Assembly: GCA_003223935.1 (NCBI GenBank)
Contig: QHXQ01000091.1
Span: 1-36,922, forward strand
Reading direction: 5' to 3'
Length of the DNA stretch: 36,922 nt
Source of the DNA: Acidobacteriota bacterium
Lineage (GTDB): Bacteria; Acidobacteriota; Blastocatellia; Pyrinomonadales; Pyrinomonadaceae
Shown here: piece by piece, positions 22,199 to 30,299 of the stretch
How the letters are laid out: each line of letters begins with the position of its first letter
Position numbering within the stretch: position 1 is the first letter of the stretch
Position numbers and translations under genes: made by a program
The notes under the pieces: generated by a model
Databases searched by the model: none
Seen by the model: the letters and a program-made list of their open reading frames with translations, nothing else
What the model was told of the DNA's origin: nothing

Positions 22199-22427
22199 AT
22201 AATGTTGGATCTAATCATCTTTATATTAGAAAATTTGTTGTCGCGAGATTAATCGCGCTTTGTAGCGTCGCTGGTACTGAGTAATAGAGATGATTTTAGC
22301 AGCGGGACTGTGCAGAGCTTTTATAAGCGAGGCTGGCATTAAGTTATTTAGAACAGACCTGACATCTTTCTAGGGACGCTTATAACAAATTGATCCGCGA
22401 ACCCCGCATTGCGCTTCAACCAGTATT

Positions 22428-23366
22428 ATGCAAGACACTTTAAGATATTACTTGCGTAAAATCGAGTCACTGCGCCTTGGTCGCTCGCGTGGCGTGCCGG
22501 CACCTCATAAGCCGCTCCTTCTCCTGTCAATCCTTGATCTTATAGAGGCAGGCGAAATTCAGGCGAACCGTATCGAGCCGTCGCCTCGCCTTGTCGAAGC
22601 CTTTCTCAGATACTGGAAGCACATAGGAGTCGGTCACGCGCGCGTCTTTCTGCCGTTTTATCATCTGAGAACTTCCGGCTTCTGGCATTTACACCCGCGT
22701 AAAGGGAAAGAGCTCGTGCTGGGATCGGTCCGCGCCTTCAATGCAATGTCACAACTCGCCGGTATGATCGCATACGGCAGCTTCGACGACGAACTTTTTG
22801 CTTTGTTGCTTGAACCTGTCGCACGTGAGCATGTGCGACAGACGATCATTGACGCGCACTTGCCGCGCTACCGATCCGTAATTGAAGACATAGTCAATGA
22901 GAATCGAGAGGTCGCGCGCACCGAGCGCTGTCTTCTGCGGCAGGCGGAAAGGTCAATTGCGACTTCCGATGTGCCTGAATCGCCCGTCAGAAGCGCGGCG
23001 TTTCGGAGCGTAATAATGAAGCTCTATGATTACACTTGCGCCGCCTGCCGCCTGAGAATTATCACTCTCGATGGCGGCTCAGCCGTTGATGCCGTACATA
23101 TCATCCCGTTCTCCATCTCGCATGACGACGGCATCGGAAATGGTCTCGCCCTCTGCAAAATACATCACTGGGCATTTGATAACGGGCTGCTCTCGCTTGA
23201 TGATCGTTATAAGCTAATCATTTCAAGCACCTTCGATGAAACGGGGCCTGCCGCCCTCCTGCTCCACAATTTGAAGGATAATCAAATACTGGTGCCGTCC
23301 CGGAAGCCATTCCATCCTTCGTTACATGCTGTGCGGTGGCATCGCGCGAATAGGTTTCAAGCTTAA
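22428..23366 (+). CDS. Phosphorothioate-DNA-type HNH restriction endonuclease
   Basis: A 312-residue protein with two parts. Residues 20-100 (PHKPLLLLSILDLIEAGEI, then FLPFYHLRTSGFWHL) match the N-terminal domain of enzymes annotated as phosphorothioated-DNA-binding restriction endonucleases (SprMcrA-like). Residues 200-255 are an HNH nuclease: C204-x2-C207, H224 in VHIIPF, N238 in IGNGLALC, C243, H246/H247 and D251-N252-G253-L254. Such enzymes cut DNA carrying phosphorothioate or similar modifications, that is, type IV restriction. No dnd modification genes are in the window, in line with a role against modified foreign DNA. No strong ribosome-binding site precedes ATG 22428. The modification specificity cannot be read from sequence. 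Confidence 0.8.
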   Translation: MQDTLRYYLRKIESLRLGRSRGVPAPHKPLLLLSILDLIEAGEIQANRIEPSPRLVEAFLRYWKHIGVGHARVFLPFYHLRTSGFWHLHPRKGKELVLGSVRAFNAMSQLAGMIAYGSFDDELFALLLEPVAREHVRQTIIDAHLPRYRSVIEDIVNENREVARTERCLLRQAERSIATSDVPESPVRSAAFRSVIMKLYDYTCAACRLRIITLDGGSAVDAVHIIPFSISHDDGIGNGLALCKIHHWAFDNGLLSLDDRYKLIISSTFDETGPAALLLHNLKDNQILVPSRKPFHPSLHAVRWHRANRFQA

Positions 23367-23385
23367 AAGAAACGAAAAATTTGAC

Positions 23386-23414
23386 TTGACATTTCAATAA
23401 CATTCATCTACCCT
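23386..23414 (+). promoter_or_regulatory. Candidate promoter of the abiE operon
   Basis: TTGACA (23386-23391) and TACCCT (23409-23414) are spaced by 17 bases. The -10 box lies within the left arm of the large palindrome, so a protein bound there would block transcription. The -35 is consensus; the -10 is weak. Confidence 0.5.
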
Positions 23415-23453
23415 ACCCCCGCCGTCCTAAGGACGGCGGGGGTAGGGTAGATG
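23405..23453. promoter_or_regulatory. Perfect 49-bp palindrome overlapping the abiEi start
   Basis: Two perfect 24-bp arms (23405-23428 and 23430-23453) flank one central A at 23429. The left arm is pyrimidine-rich (CCCTACCCCCGCCGTCC at its core) and the right arm guanine-rich. The right arm ends with the ATG of the antitoxin gene. AbiEi antitoxins are known to bind inverted repeats before their own operon, so this is probably the autoregulatory operator; as RNA it would form a very strong hairpin hiding the start codon. Confidence 0.75.
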
Positions 23454-24389
23454 ATCAATTATACAACATATCAGCGCCCTAAACTTTCTATCATGCGTGT
23501 GCTCGCCGAAGGCCTCGCTGCGGAGAATCGGAGGGTTCTCTCCGATTGGCGCGCGACTCTGCTTCTGCGCCAAGCCACACTTTCTCTACCGGCAGAGCAG
23601 CGAAGGTGGGAGCACATGCCTACCAGCATCGGCGAAGTCCACCCTATTCTCAAGCGCCTGGCTAAGAAGGGGGATTTGGAGCCGCTCCCTAAACTATCCC
23701 ACCTTTACCTAGTCACGCTTCCTTACGCACGCACGGAGGAGGTCGAAGAGTCGGAAGTCTTAATGGAATTAAATCCCTTCGCTACTATCAGTCACCAATC
23801 GGCCATGGTCTTTCATCAGATGACGGACGAGTTGCCTAAGGAGATTCACGCGACTATCCCTGACGAAGGATCTGGCGGAATGTTGCCGCCGGGCACAAAA
23901 CCGGAAGATTGGGACGGGCTGGCATTGATCCGAGGCCGCGTCGTCGACAAAATATTCAACCATCCTGTCTGGTGGCATCGCCTGTCGGGTGGCCGCATCT
24001 TCGGTGCGAAAGAGTATTCGCCGCGCGGCTACCCTGTGCGCGTCACCACCCCGGAGCGAACGCTGCTCGACGGACTGCTCCAGCCTGAGTGGTGCGGCGG
24101 CTTCGAGAGCGTGCTGAAGGCTTGGGCCGACTACAAGGACCTGATCGACCTCGAATCAATCGTCAGGTATGTCAACATCTTTAATGTTGGCATCCTCAGG
24201 CAGCGGGTCGGTTTCATCTTAGAGGAGTTAGGACTTTCAAATCCGGCCATCCGCGACTGGCCTAAGAAGGCGAAGCGGGGAGGATCGAGTAAGCTTCTTG
24301 GCAGCGCGCCCTTCGCGCCCACCTTCAGCGAGCGCTGGAAACTATCCATCAACGCCCCAATCGGCGTTCTTCACGAGGGAGCTGGATGA
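23451..24389 (+). CDS. abiEi: AbiEi-type antitoxin (type IV toxin-antitoxin)
   Basis: A 312-residue protein of the AbiEi antitoxin/transcription-regulator family: an N-terminal winged-helix part (LLLRQATLSLP-EQRRW... and VHPILKRLAKKGDLEPLPKLSHLYLVT), a central ATISHQSAMVFHQMTDELP motif typical of AbiEi-like proteins, and RVTTPERTLLDGLLQPEWCGGFESVLKAW near residue 200, which matches the AbiEi C-terminal domain. These proteins repress their operon and prevent AbiEii toxicity. ATG 23451 is at the end of the palindrome; another in-frame ATG follows at 23493. Its stop overlaps the toxin's start (ATGA, 24386-24389). Confidence 0.85.
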   Translation: MINYTTYQRPKLSIMRVLAEGLAAENRRVLSDWRATLLLRQATLSLPAEQRRWEHMPTSIGEVHPILKRLAKKGDLEPLPKLSHLYLVTLPYARTEEVEESEVLMELNPFATISHQSAMVFHQMTDELPKEIHATIPDEGSGGMLPPGTKPEDWDGLALIRGRVVDKIFNHPVWWHRLSGGRIFGAKEYSPRGYPVRVTTPERTLLDGLLQPEWCGGFESVLKAWADYKDLIDLESIVRYVNIFNVGILRQRVGFILEELGLSNPAIRDWPKKAKRGGSSKLLGSAPFAPTFSERWKLSINAPIGVLHEGAG

Positions 24390-25255
24390 AAAACCTCTAC
24401 CCCACATCCTTCGGCGACATTGCGCGTTGGGCCGCGGGGAGCGGCGTGCCCGTGAGCGAGGCGAAGTTTCGCTTCGCCCAGTATGGCGTGTTGCAGGCGA
24501 TCACGGCTTCGAAGGCCTTGAGCAGCATTCTGGTATTCAAGGGCGGGAACGCCCTCGACTTCGTCTGGCAGCCCAACCGGAGCACTAAAGACTTGGACTT
24601 CTCGGCGAGGGAGTCAGAGCTAGGGGCCGAACAGATCAGGGAGTTGCTGGCGTCCAGTTTGCAACGCGCCGGGCGCGAGACTGGCATCACCTACCGGGTG
24701 CAAAGAGTCAAACAGAATCCTCCAGGCGCAAACAAAACGTTTATCACATACGACGTAACGGTGGGCTACGCATTGCCTGACGATCTAAGAAGTCGGCAGA
24801 AGATCGAGCATGGGGAAAATGTCTCTCCTGTAGTGCCCGTGGAGATCAGCCTCAACGAGCCGATCTGTGCAGTTGTCGAGATTGACATTGACGGCACTCA
24901 CCCACTTCAGGTTTCCACCCTCGAAGACATCGTGGCGGAGAAGCTGCGGGCTCTCCTGCAGCAGCCGATCCGCAACCGCTCGCGCCGCCAAGACCTGCTA
25001 GACATCGCCGTGACCCTGCGCGGACACCCTGAGTTGAACCGCACGGAGGTAGCCGAATACCTGCTCCGAAAGGCGGCGGCGCGCGACGTGTCAGTCTCAC
25101 GCGCGGCGTTTAGGCAGGAAGAGGTCAAGACCAGAGCGGCCCAAGGGTACAATGAGCTGGCCGCAACGACGCGCAACCTCTTCATCCCCTTCGAGGAGGC
25201 GTACGTGGAAGTGATGGCGTTCGTGGATCAGCTCAACCTGCCTGAGCGGCTGTAA
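24386..25255 (+). CDS. abiEii: AbiEii-type nucleotidyltransferase toxin
   Basis: A 289-residue protein of the AbiEii/AbiGii family, DNA polymerase beta-like nucleotidyltransferases that arrest growth and abort phage infection. The nucleotide-binding motif is LVFKGGNALDFVW (50-61) followed by RSTKDLDFS (65-73) with the two metal-binding aspartates D69 and D71. The family's later motif is STLEDIVAEKLRALLQQ with RRQDLLDI, providing the conserved lysine and aspartate. All expected residues are present, so the toxin should be active. It is coupled to abiEi by an ATGA overlap, the usual arrangement of the pair. Confidence 0.88.
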   Translation: MKNLYPTSFGDIARWAAGSGVPVSEAKFRFAQYGVLQAITASKALSSILVFKGGNALDFVWQPNRSTKDLDFSARESELGAEQIRELLASSLQRAGRETGITYRVQRVKQNPPGANKTFITYDVTVGYALPDDLRSRQKIEHGENVSPVVPVEISLNEPICAVVEIDIDGTHPLQVSTLEDIVAEKLRALLQQPIRNRSRRQDLLDIAVTLRGHPELNRTEVAEYLLRKAAARDVSVSRAAFRQEEVKTRAAQGYNELAATTRNLFIPFEEAYVEVMAFVDQLNLPERL

Positions 25256-25357
25256 CATCCTGGCTCATGAAGTTTGTAAGTTCATTTTTTTGTGAACACG
25301 CCAGCTTAATGAACATCACTCTTCCGCACCGAGTTTTACTCGGAGGGGATATGCACG

Positions 25358-26219
25358 ATGCCAACGACACGGAAAAAGCTCCCGCCGACAAGTTCTAAAG
25401 CCACGAAGCTGAAGCGACTATCGGCCCGAGAGATCCAAGACCTACGTGCCCTCGCCGACCAAACTGGCAAGATCATTCCCGCTACTTCCCCGCGAAAGGG
25501 CGGCTTCTGCTTTCAGACGATTGCCAAGGATATGGACCTCGCCAAGTATTGGCCTGGTAAATCCGATTCCAGAAAAGAAGCGATCTACCAGTTCATCAGC
25601 AAGGTCTACCAGAACCACCCCAGACTCATCTACAGGGTCTTTCGGGAGAACCTAGCGCGCGGCATCGAGCGCCGACACAAGGCTGGAGACCCCCGTCTTA
25701 CAAGGGGAGATGGCGGCGCTCGATGAGACCCTGCGAAAGCTAGACATTAATCTCTCTAAAGAGATCCAAGAGTTGGACCTGCCTGAAGAACGCCCGAGGG
25801 TCGTCCCTCCGCCGTACGCTTTCCAGAAGATGGTTGATGAACTGGGCTTGCACCCTTACCTTCTTCCTGACTGTCCGAGACTATTCAAGGATGGCCACGT
25901 TAACGAGGCGGTGAGGAAGGCGCTCGAGAAGTATGAAGCATATATTCAGAAAAAGGCTGGACTTCATAACATCGGCACAGACCTGATGGCCAATGCATTT
26001 AATGAGAATAATCCGAAGATTAAAGTCGCTGACGTTTCTACGAAGCGCGGCCGCGGCTTACAAGAGGGGTTTAAATTCATCTCGATGGGTGGCATGGGGT
26101 TCTGGAGGAATTACTGTAGCCACGGTGATGAAGAACAGATGAGTCATCACGATGCCATTTCGATCATCGCCACGATTAGCCACCTGTTAAATTACATTGA
26201 TGTGAGCGATGAAAAATAA
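25358..26219 (+). pseudogene. TIGR02391/Ymh (HEPN-type) gene split by a frameshift
   Basis: Two overlapping frames, 25358-25726 and 25710-26219, look like one gene. The second carries the TIGR02391 (Hypoth_Ymh) signature: LHPYLLPDCPRLFKDGHVNEAVRKALEKYEA, then LMANAFNENNPKIKV and GFKFISMGGMGFWRNYCSH. R-N-Y-C-S-H fits the HEPN RNase motif R-x4-H. The first supplies the N-terminal helical part ending RRHKAGDP. Removing one C from the run CCCCC at 25690-25694 gives continuous reading, GDPVLQGEMAALDET, into the second frame. Alternatives are two genuinely separate, overlapping proteins, or a sequencing error. ATG 25358 has GGAGGGG upstream. HEPN proteins are frequently RNase effectors, which suits a defence island. 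Confidence 0.65.
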
Positions 26220-26264
26220 TTCGCACATTGGACAGATTTAATCTCCCTTTTCTTATTCGTTATT

Positions 26265-26676
26265 CTGCTTTGTCGAAAACGAGCACAACGGAGTTGATGC
26301 AGTAGTGCAGATTTGCAACCAACGGGCCGCGCCTCTATCGCCGAGAGCAGGACGGGGACGTCCGCCAGATGCCGGATTAAGTAGCGTGCAGCCAGCACGG
26401 CCTCCTCTCCAAAGGGTACGGCACGATTTCCGGGCGGGTCAGTTTCGACAGCCCGGCGTAATTCTCCAGCAACCCTTCCGCGCTCGCCTGATCAAGTTCG
26501 GCCGATTGAATCAGGAGGTTCTCTTCCACCTCTTCCCGGACCGCCTCGGCCAATACCAGCCGGCAGATGCGGGCAGCACATAGCGAGAGCACTGCACGGT
26601 CCAAGCCCTAGCGCGCGACCATACCCCCTGTCAACACGTTGAAGTCGAGAAGGAGGCGTACTCGGCTCCGCGTCAC
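26265..26676 (-). pseudogene. PIN-domain (VapC-like) toxin, decayed
   Basis: The gene begins with GTG 26676 overlapping the antitoxin stop (GTGA) and reads RVRLLLDFNVLTGGMVAR, a PIN-domain start with the first catalytic aspartate. An in-frame TAG at 26608-26610 follows. Reading resumes as GLDRAVLSLCAARICRLVLAEAVREEVEENLL, then shifts frame near 26400-26415 to EAVLAARYLIRHLADVPVLLSAIEARP, where the D of ADVPVL would be the acidic residue near the C-terminus. The last frame before the end is unclear. One stop and at least one shift mean no full-length toxin is made. Confidence 0.65.
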
Positions 26677-27008
26677 CGCCGCTTCGCCTTTCCTTTGGAG
26701 TCCGGGGCGTCGAGCAATCTTGGGTAGCGGCGCGCCATGACGCGGCGACGCGCTTCGGGGAGCGTCTCTTGCAGGTCACTCTCCGTGATGCCGGCCCCTG
26801 TAAGTGTTGAGGCGATCCGGTCGCAGAGGCGCTCGAATCTGGTCTGTTCCGGCATTAGGATGAGCCTTCTCCCGACGCGCAGCACAGAGATGGACGCGCC
26901 GGGTTTGAGGCCCAATTCCGCGCGGTACTCTTTGGGGATAGTCATCTGCCATTTCTCGCCCAAGCGGGTCGTCGAAAGGAATTCCACCACGATGCTTGTT
27001 TCAGTCAT
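26673..27008 (-). CDS. AbrB/MazE-like antitoxin of the PIN toxin
   Basis: A 111-residue protein whose residues about 8-60 form a swapped-hairpin AbrB/SpoVT domain (TTRLGEKWQMTIPKEYRAELGLKPGASISVLRVGRRLILMP). The C-terminal half, with RFERLCDRIASTLTGAGITESDLQETLPEARRRV, is the type seen in antitoxins paired with PIN toxins. I chose ATG 27006-27008 because GAGGGCG lies upstream and the extra residues of a longer frame are unrelated. The decayed toxin gene overlaps its stop, so this antitoxin is now an orphan, possibly retained as a DNA-binding protein. Confidence 0.8.
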   Translation of the reverse strand: MTETSIVVEFLSTTRLGEKWQMTIPKEYRAELGLKPGASISVLRVGRRLILMPEQTRFERLCDRIASTLTGAGITESDLQETLPEARRRVMARRYPRLLDAPDSKGKAKRR

Positions 27009-27358
27009 AAACGAAACGCCCTCAACACTAGCGTAAGGCATCCTACTAAAGTAAGGGGAATTATCTATATGACGCGGGTCATTAATCGTCAGCGTAGCAA
27101 CGCTTCAGCTAGTTGCCAATATACGAGGAAACTGTCTATTTTGCGTCAAGTAGATAATTCCCATATCTACTGAGCCTCATAATCGCGGAATGTTTCACAG
27201 CCAGAGCATTCTACACGGTTATTGCCACTCTGAAAGGTAAAATAGCATCTAGGGTGATGACGGGTTACAGGAAGAACTCATTTCTGTAAACGCTCAGGGG
27301 AAGTGTGTTATAGTTCGATTTTGGTCAGTAGAGCCATTCTAAGAGAGGGACGAAGGCT
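27009..27358. other. Intergenic region with promoters and inverted repeat
   Basis: These 350 bases separate the leftward antitoxin and rightward DUF5678 genes. The main structure is a 107-bp unit bounded by imperfect inverted repeats (27056-27162). The remainder to 27340 is AT-rich and shows no coding frame. A GAGAGGG ribosome-binding site precedes the GTG start at 27359. Confidence 0.5.
27056..27162. repeat. 107-bp unit bounded by 20-bp inverted repeats
   Basis: GGGAATTATCTATATGACGC at 27056-27075 and the inverted copy at 27143-27162 match at 18 of 20 positions. No direct flanking duplication is obvious. It could be a miniature inverted-repeat element, a paired operator, or a recombination site used by the tyrosine recombinase 560 bp downstream. 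Confidence 0.55.
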
Positions 27359-27688
27359 GTGGCATCCGCAGATGTAGACAGAATCATTGAAGAAGCACGG
27401 CGACTCCCGCCGGACGATAAGCGGCGACTGCGCGAAGCACTCGACCGTGAAGAGCAGGCCAAAGTCCAGCCGAGCGACCGCGCCGTTGACCTATCCCGCG
27501 AGCTGCGCTGGATTGAGGAGCACCGCTCGGAATACGCCGGGCAGTGGGTAGCCGTGCGCGGCGACCGGCTTCTCAGCAACGGCCCGAACGGAAAAGAAGT
27601 TTACGAGGCGGCGCGGGCGGCGGGCGACGAAAGCCCGTTCGTCACCAGGATCGAGCCGACGGACGATCTGCCGTTCGGAGGGTGGTAA
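27359..27688 (+). CDS. DUF5678 family protein
   Basis: A 109-residue protein. The C-terminal half matches DUF5678: LRWIEEHRSEYAGQWVAVRGDRLLSNGPNGKEVYEAARAAGDESPFVTRIE. The N-terminal half (DVDRIIEEARRLPPDDKRRLREALDREEQ) is a helical segment like that of antitoxin-type small proteins. The start is GTG 27359, preceded by GAGAGGG and GAAGG. It lies 37 bases upstream of the recombinase and probably shares its transcript. DUF5678 has no established function; the general layout recalls antitoxins, but no toxin partner is visible. Confidence 0.8.
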   Translation: MASADVDRIIEEARRLPPDDKRRLREALDREEQAKVQPSDRAVDLSRELRWIEEHRSEYAGQWVAVRGDRLLSNGPNGKEVYEAARAAGDESPFVTRIEPTDDLPFGGW

Positions 27689-27725
27689 AGCCTTTGGCAC
27701 ACACTTTCCCCTTCCATCAACAAGT

Positions 27726-28736
27726 ATGACGAATGAGGCCCAGGCCATAGAAGAGACCGCTCTGGCAGTCGCCGACAGGCGCGGCGTGGCGTTGCGCACG
27801 GCGATTGAAGTGTGGGCGAGCGCGTCGACGAGCGGGACCACGCGCCGGCGCGAGGAACTGATCGCCAAGAAGCGCAAGGCGGTCGAAAGCTTCTTCGCGG
27901 AGATCGGCAAAGACCCCGGCGAGGTGACACCCGTGGACGTGCAGGAGTGGTGTGACCGCATGAGAAGGGAAGACGGTCACCGCCCGGCGGCCGCGACCAT
28001 TTACGCGCGGGTCTCTTTCCTCTCCTCTTTCTACGCCTGGGCCCAGCGCGAGCTGGGGCTGCGTCCCAACCCGGCGCTGCTCGCCCGCCCCAAAGCGCCG
28101 AAGCCCTACCAGACGGAATCAACAAAGTCATGGACGGACGAGGAGTTGCGCCGTATCACCTCTGCCGTCGCCGCGCACGCGGCGGGCGGTGACTTGGTCG
28201 GCAAACGCGATCTGGCGCTCCTCCTGATGTACACGAGCACAGGTCTGCGGCGTGAAGAAGTCATGGGCTTGCGCGGGCGCGATGTGCAGGTGACCGAAGA
28301 AGGACTCATCATCGGCGGGCGCGTCAAAGGCGGACGCTACCGGGCGAGGGAAGTGCGCGACGAGGAGACGAAAGCCGCGCTTCTGGGCTACCTGACTGCA
28401 GCCAAGCGCCTGCACGTGCTGAAGACGGACGCGCCGGTGTGGACACGACACGATAATCCGAAATTCGCGGGAGAGCCACTCACTTCTCATGCCTTTGTGC
28501 GTAACCTGAAACTCTACGCGCGGGAGGCAGGGATGGAGCACGTGCATCTGCACCAGACCCGGCACACCTTCGGGCGCATCGTGGCGGAGGAGACAGGCTC
28601 GATGATGGCGACGCAGGACGCGCTCGACCACGCCAACTTGAGTACGACGACCGTGTACGTGCAGCGCATCGCCATCAAGCGCGATTTGCACAGCGCGGCT
28701 GTTGCGCGACGCCGCAAAGGGACGGATGCCCTGTAA
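27726..28736 (+). CDS. Tyrosine recombinase/integrase (XerC/D-like)
   Basis: A 336-residue site-specific recombinase. An N-terminal SAM-like core-binding domain spans about 25-125 (AIEVWASAS...FLSSFYAWAQRELGLRPNPALL). In the catalytic domain the conserved residues are R175 (STGLRREEV), a lysine in the beta-hairpin (K201), H276 and R279 (HLHQTRHTF), H302 (LDHANLSTTTVY) and the nucleophile Y311. All are present, so the enzyme should be active. It may integrate or excise part of this island; no matching attachment-site pair could be identified, though the inverted repeat at 27056-27162 is a candidate. Confidence 0.88.
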   Translation: MTNEAQAIEETALAVADRRGVALRTAIEVWASASTSGTTRRREELIAKKRKAVESFFAEIGKDPGEVTPVDVQEWCDRMRREDGHRPAAATIYARVSFLSSFYAWAQRELGLRPNPALLARPKAPKPYQTESTKSWTDEELRRITSAVAAHAAGGDLVGKRDLALLLMYTSTGLRREEVMGLRGRDVQVTEEGLIIGGRVKGGRYRAREVRDEETKAALLGYLTAAKRLHVLKTDAPVWTRHDNPKFAGEPLTSHAFVRNLKLYAREAGMEHVHLHQTRHTFGRIVAEETGSMMATQDALDHANLSTTTVYVQRIAIKRDLHSAAVARRRKGTDAL

Positions 28737-29443
28737 GGGAGGCATGCTAACGGCGCAGGCAGGGTAAGTCTATTTTCCTATTCCGCGCCTGCAGCGCGAG
28801 CCAGTATAGCAACCTTGTTGCTTGATATAACAGCATACGGAGAGTTATGGCAGCCAATTCAAGCGCGATTACTCAGCGATAAACTTCGTCAAAACGAGAT
28901 CATATTCGAGTTTTGTTCGTTTTAATATTAGGTGGTCTTTCAAACGGCACTTTATTAGATCACTCTAAGTTTTGTTGTACGGTTTTGGCGAGGCAGTTAA
29001 CGATGTCAAATCTCTGCGGTGGGATGTTCACCGCAGCTCGCTGAGAAAGCGTACCGATTGCGCCGACACTCATACACCGCAGCTTGCTGCGGTGCTGTTG
29101 GTTCTTGAACTGGACCAAGCTGAGTCAGGAACGAGAAGGGGCAAAGTCACGTTACAGCTTTTACCATGTATATAAAAGTTTTGAAATCTCTTGACACTAA
29201 CACTATGAAGAGAATAAATTGCGTTGGCTCTCATGGCTCTCATGACTCTCTTTTGCTAGACGCTAAGTTGCTGCGTCCAACCCTTTATCTTTCTCGTATT
29301 CACAGGAACAGTCAATCTCCTCGCAAGCAGAAAGTTTTGCTAAATAAGGCAGCGATCAGGGTACGTTAAGACCGATCTTTTTAGCACTATTAACTTGAGA
29401 GATTGATCGCGCTAAATAGGGGTAGTTAAGGAAGGAGTTCAAA
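28737..29443. other. Gene-poor AT-rich stretch with hairpins
   Basis: I see no convincing gene in these 707 bases. Short open frames (around 28972-29175 and 29166-29369) have no ribosome-binding site or recognisable protein. The region contains two related hairpins at 29015-29094 and a short triplication of GGCTCTCAT-like units near 29227-29250. It may be the flank of a former insertion or contain a regulatory RNA. Confidence 0.4.
29015..29094. repeat. Two related hairpins sharing a CACCGCAGC stem
   Basis: TGCGGTG (29015-29021) pairs with CACCGCA (29029-29035). CACCGCAGC (29075-29083) pairs with GCTGCGGTG (29086-29094) over a 2-base loop. The same stem word occurs in both, so alternative pairing between the two is possible, as in attenuators or structured RNAs. 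Confidence 0.5.
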
Positions 29444-29536
29444 ATGGATAAATTATGGCTCTGTTGCAAGAAATATGTTCCCGGATATAATCCATTCTTC
29501 AGCTCATTCTCCACTTATCAGGAATCGAATCAGTGA
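29444..29536 (+). pseudogene. Start of a gene interrupted by the IS6-family element
   Basis: GGAAGGAG precedes ATG 29444. Only four native codons (MDKL) remain before the IS left repeat begins at 29457. The frame then runs 26 codons into the element and stops at TGA 29534-29536, overlapping the transposase GTG start (GTGA). The captured ribosome-binding site may therefore drive the transposase by coupling. Confidence 0.45.
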
Positions 29537-30299
29537 AACATAGTTCATCTCCATTCAAGTGGCGGCATTACGAGTCAACGATTATTCTTTTATGCGTCAG
29601 ATGGTACTGCCGCTATCAACTCTCTTATCGTGATGTTGAAGAGATGATGCGTGAGCGCGGGCTCCTTGTCGATCACTCAACTGTGTTTCGTTGGGTCCAA
29701 AGATATGCTCCAGAAATCAACAAACGGCTGCGGCCTCATTTGAGGATGAGTGGGACGTCCTATCGAGTGGATGAGACTTACATTAAAGTCGGCAAGTCGT
29801 GTAAATATCTCTACCGCGCTGTAGACAAAGAAGGACAAACAATTGAGTTCCTGCTCTCAGCTAAACGCGATGTATCGGCAGCAAAACGGTTCTTCAAGAA
29901 GATGATGAGAGCCGATCATCGGAGGCTTCCATTCTCCATCAGCGTGGACAAGAACGCCGCTTACCCCGAAGCATTCGCTTCATCGCAAGACGAAAAGGTA
30001 TTGCCCTCAGATTGTAAGCTGAGGAGAGTGAAATATCTTAACAATGTGATTGAGCAGGACCACCGCTTCGTCAAGAAGAAAGTGCGAGCGTCGCAATGCT
30101 TCAAACGCTTTCACACAGCAGAGCGAACTCTCGAAGGTATTGAGGCGATCAACATGATACGCAAAGGGCAGGTCAAAAGGTTAGCAGGTAATGATGCACA
30201 AGGGCAGGCGAAGTTTGTCGCTTCGCTGTTCGGGATAGCCGCATAGGCGCGCAGCTCTCAGGACCTTCTTTGGCTCAAACCAATCTTTGCAACGGAACC
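29457..30299 (+). mobile_element. IS6-family insertion sequence, about 843 bp
   Basis: The left terminal repeat GGCTCTGTTGCAAGAA (29457-29472) and the right one, read inward as GGTTCCGTTGCAAAGA (30299-30284), match at 12 of 16 bases and resemble IS6/IS240-type ends. The element carries one transposase gene. The 8 bases outside each end (TAAATTAT and ATGCTGTC) are different, so there is no target duplication. IS6 elements move by replicative cointegration and often cause adjacent deletions, which fits the truncated genes on both sides. Confidence 0.8.
29533..30246 (+). CDS. IS6-family DDE transposase
   Basis: A 237-residue transposase of the IS6/IS240/IS26 family. The N-terminal part has the usual FKWRHYESTIILLCVRWYCRYQLSYRDVEEMM and VDHSTVFRWVQRY helices. 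The catalytic triad is D80 (RVDETYIKV), D139 (SVDKNAAYP) and E174 (NVIEQDHRFVK). Full length with no stops, so it is probably functional. The start is GTG 29533, consistent with family length; no independent ribosome-binding site is obvious, and it overlaps the stop of the captured upstream frame. Confidence 0.9.
   Translation: MKHSSSPFKWRHYESTIILLCVRWYCRYQLSYRDVEEMMRERGLLVDHSTVFRWVQRYAPEINKRLRPHLRMSGTSYRVDETYIKVGKSCKYLYRAVDKEGQTIEFLLSAKRDVSAAKRFFKKMMRADHRRLPFSISVDKNAAYPEAFASSQDEKVLPSDCKLRRVKYLNNVIEQDHRFVKKKVRASQCFKRFHTAERTLEGIEAINMIRKGQVKRLAGNDAQGQAKFVASLFGIAA

Noticed and set aside
29227..29250. Short triplication of GGCTCTCAT-like units
   Set aside because: Considered as a CRISPR or iteron repeat, but there are only about three 9-base units and no spacers.
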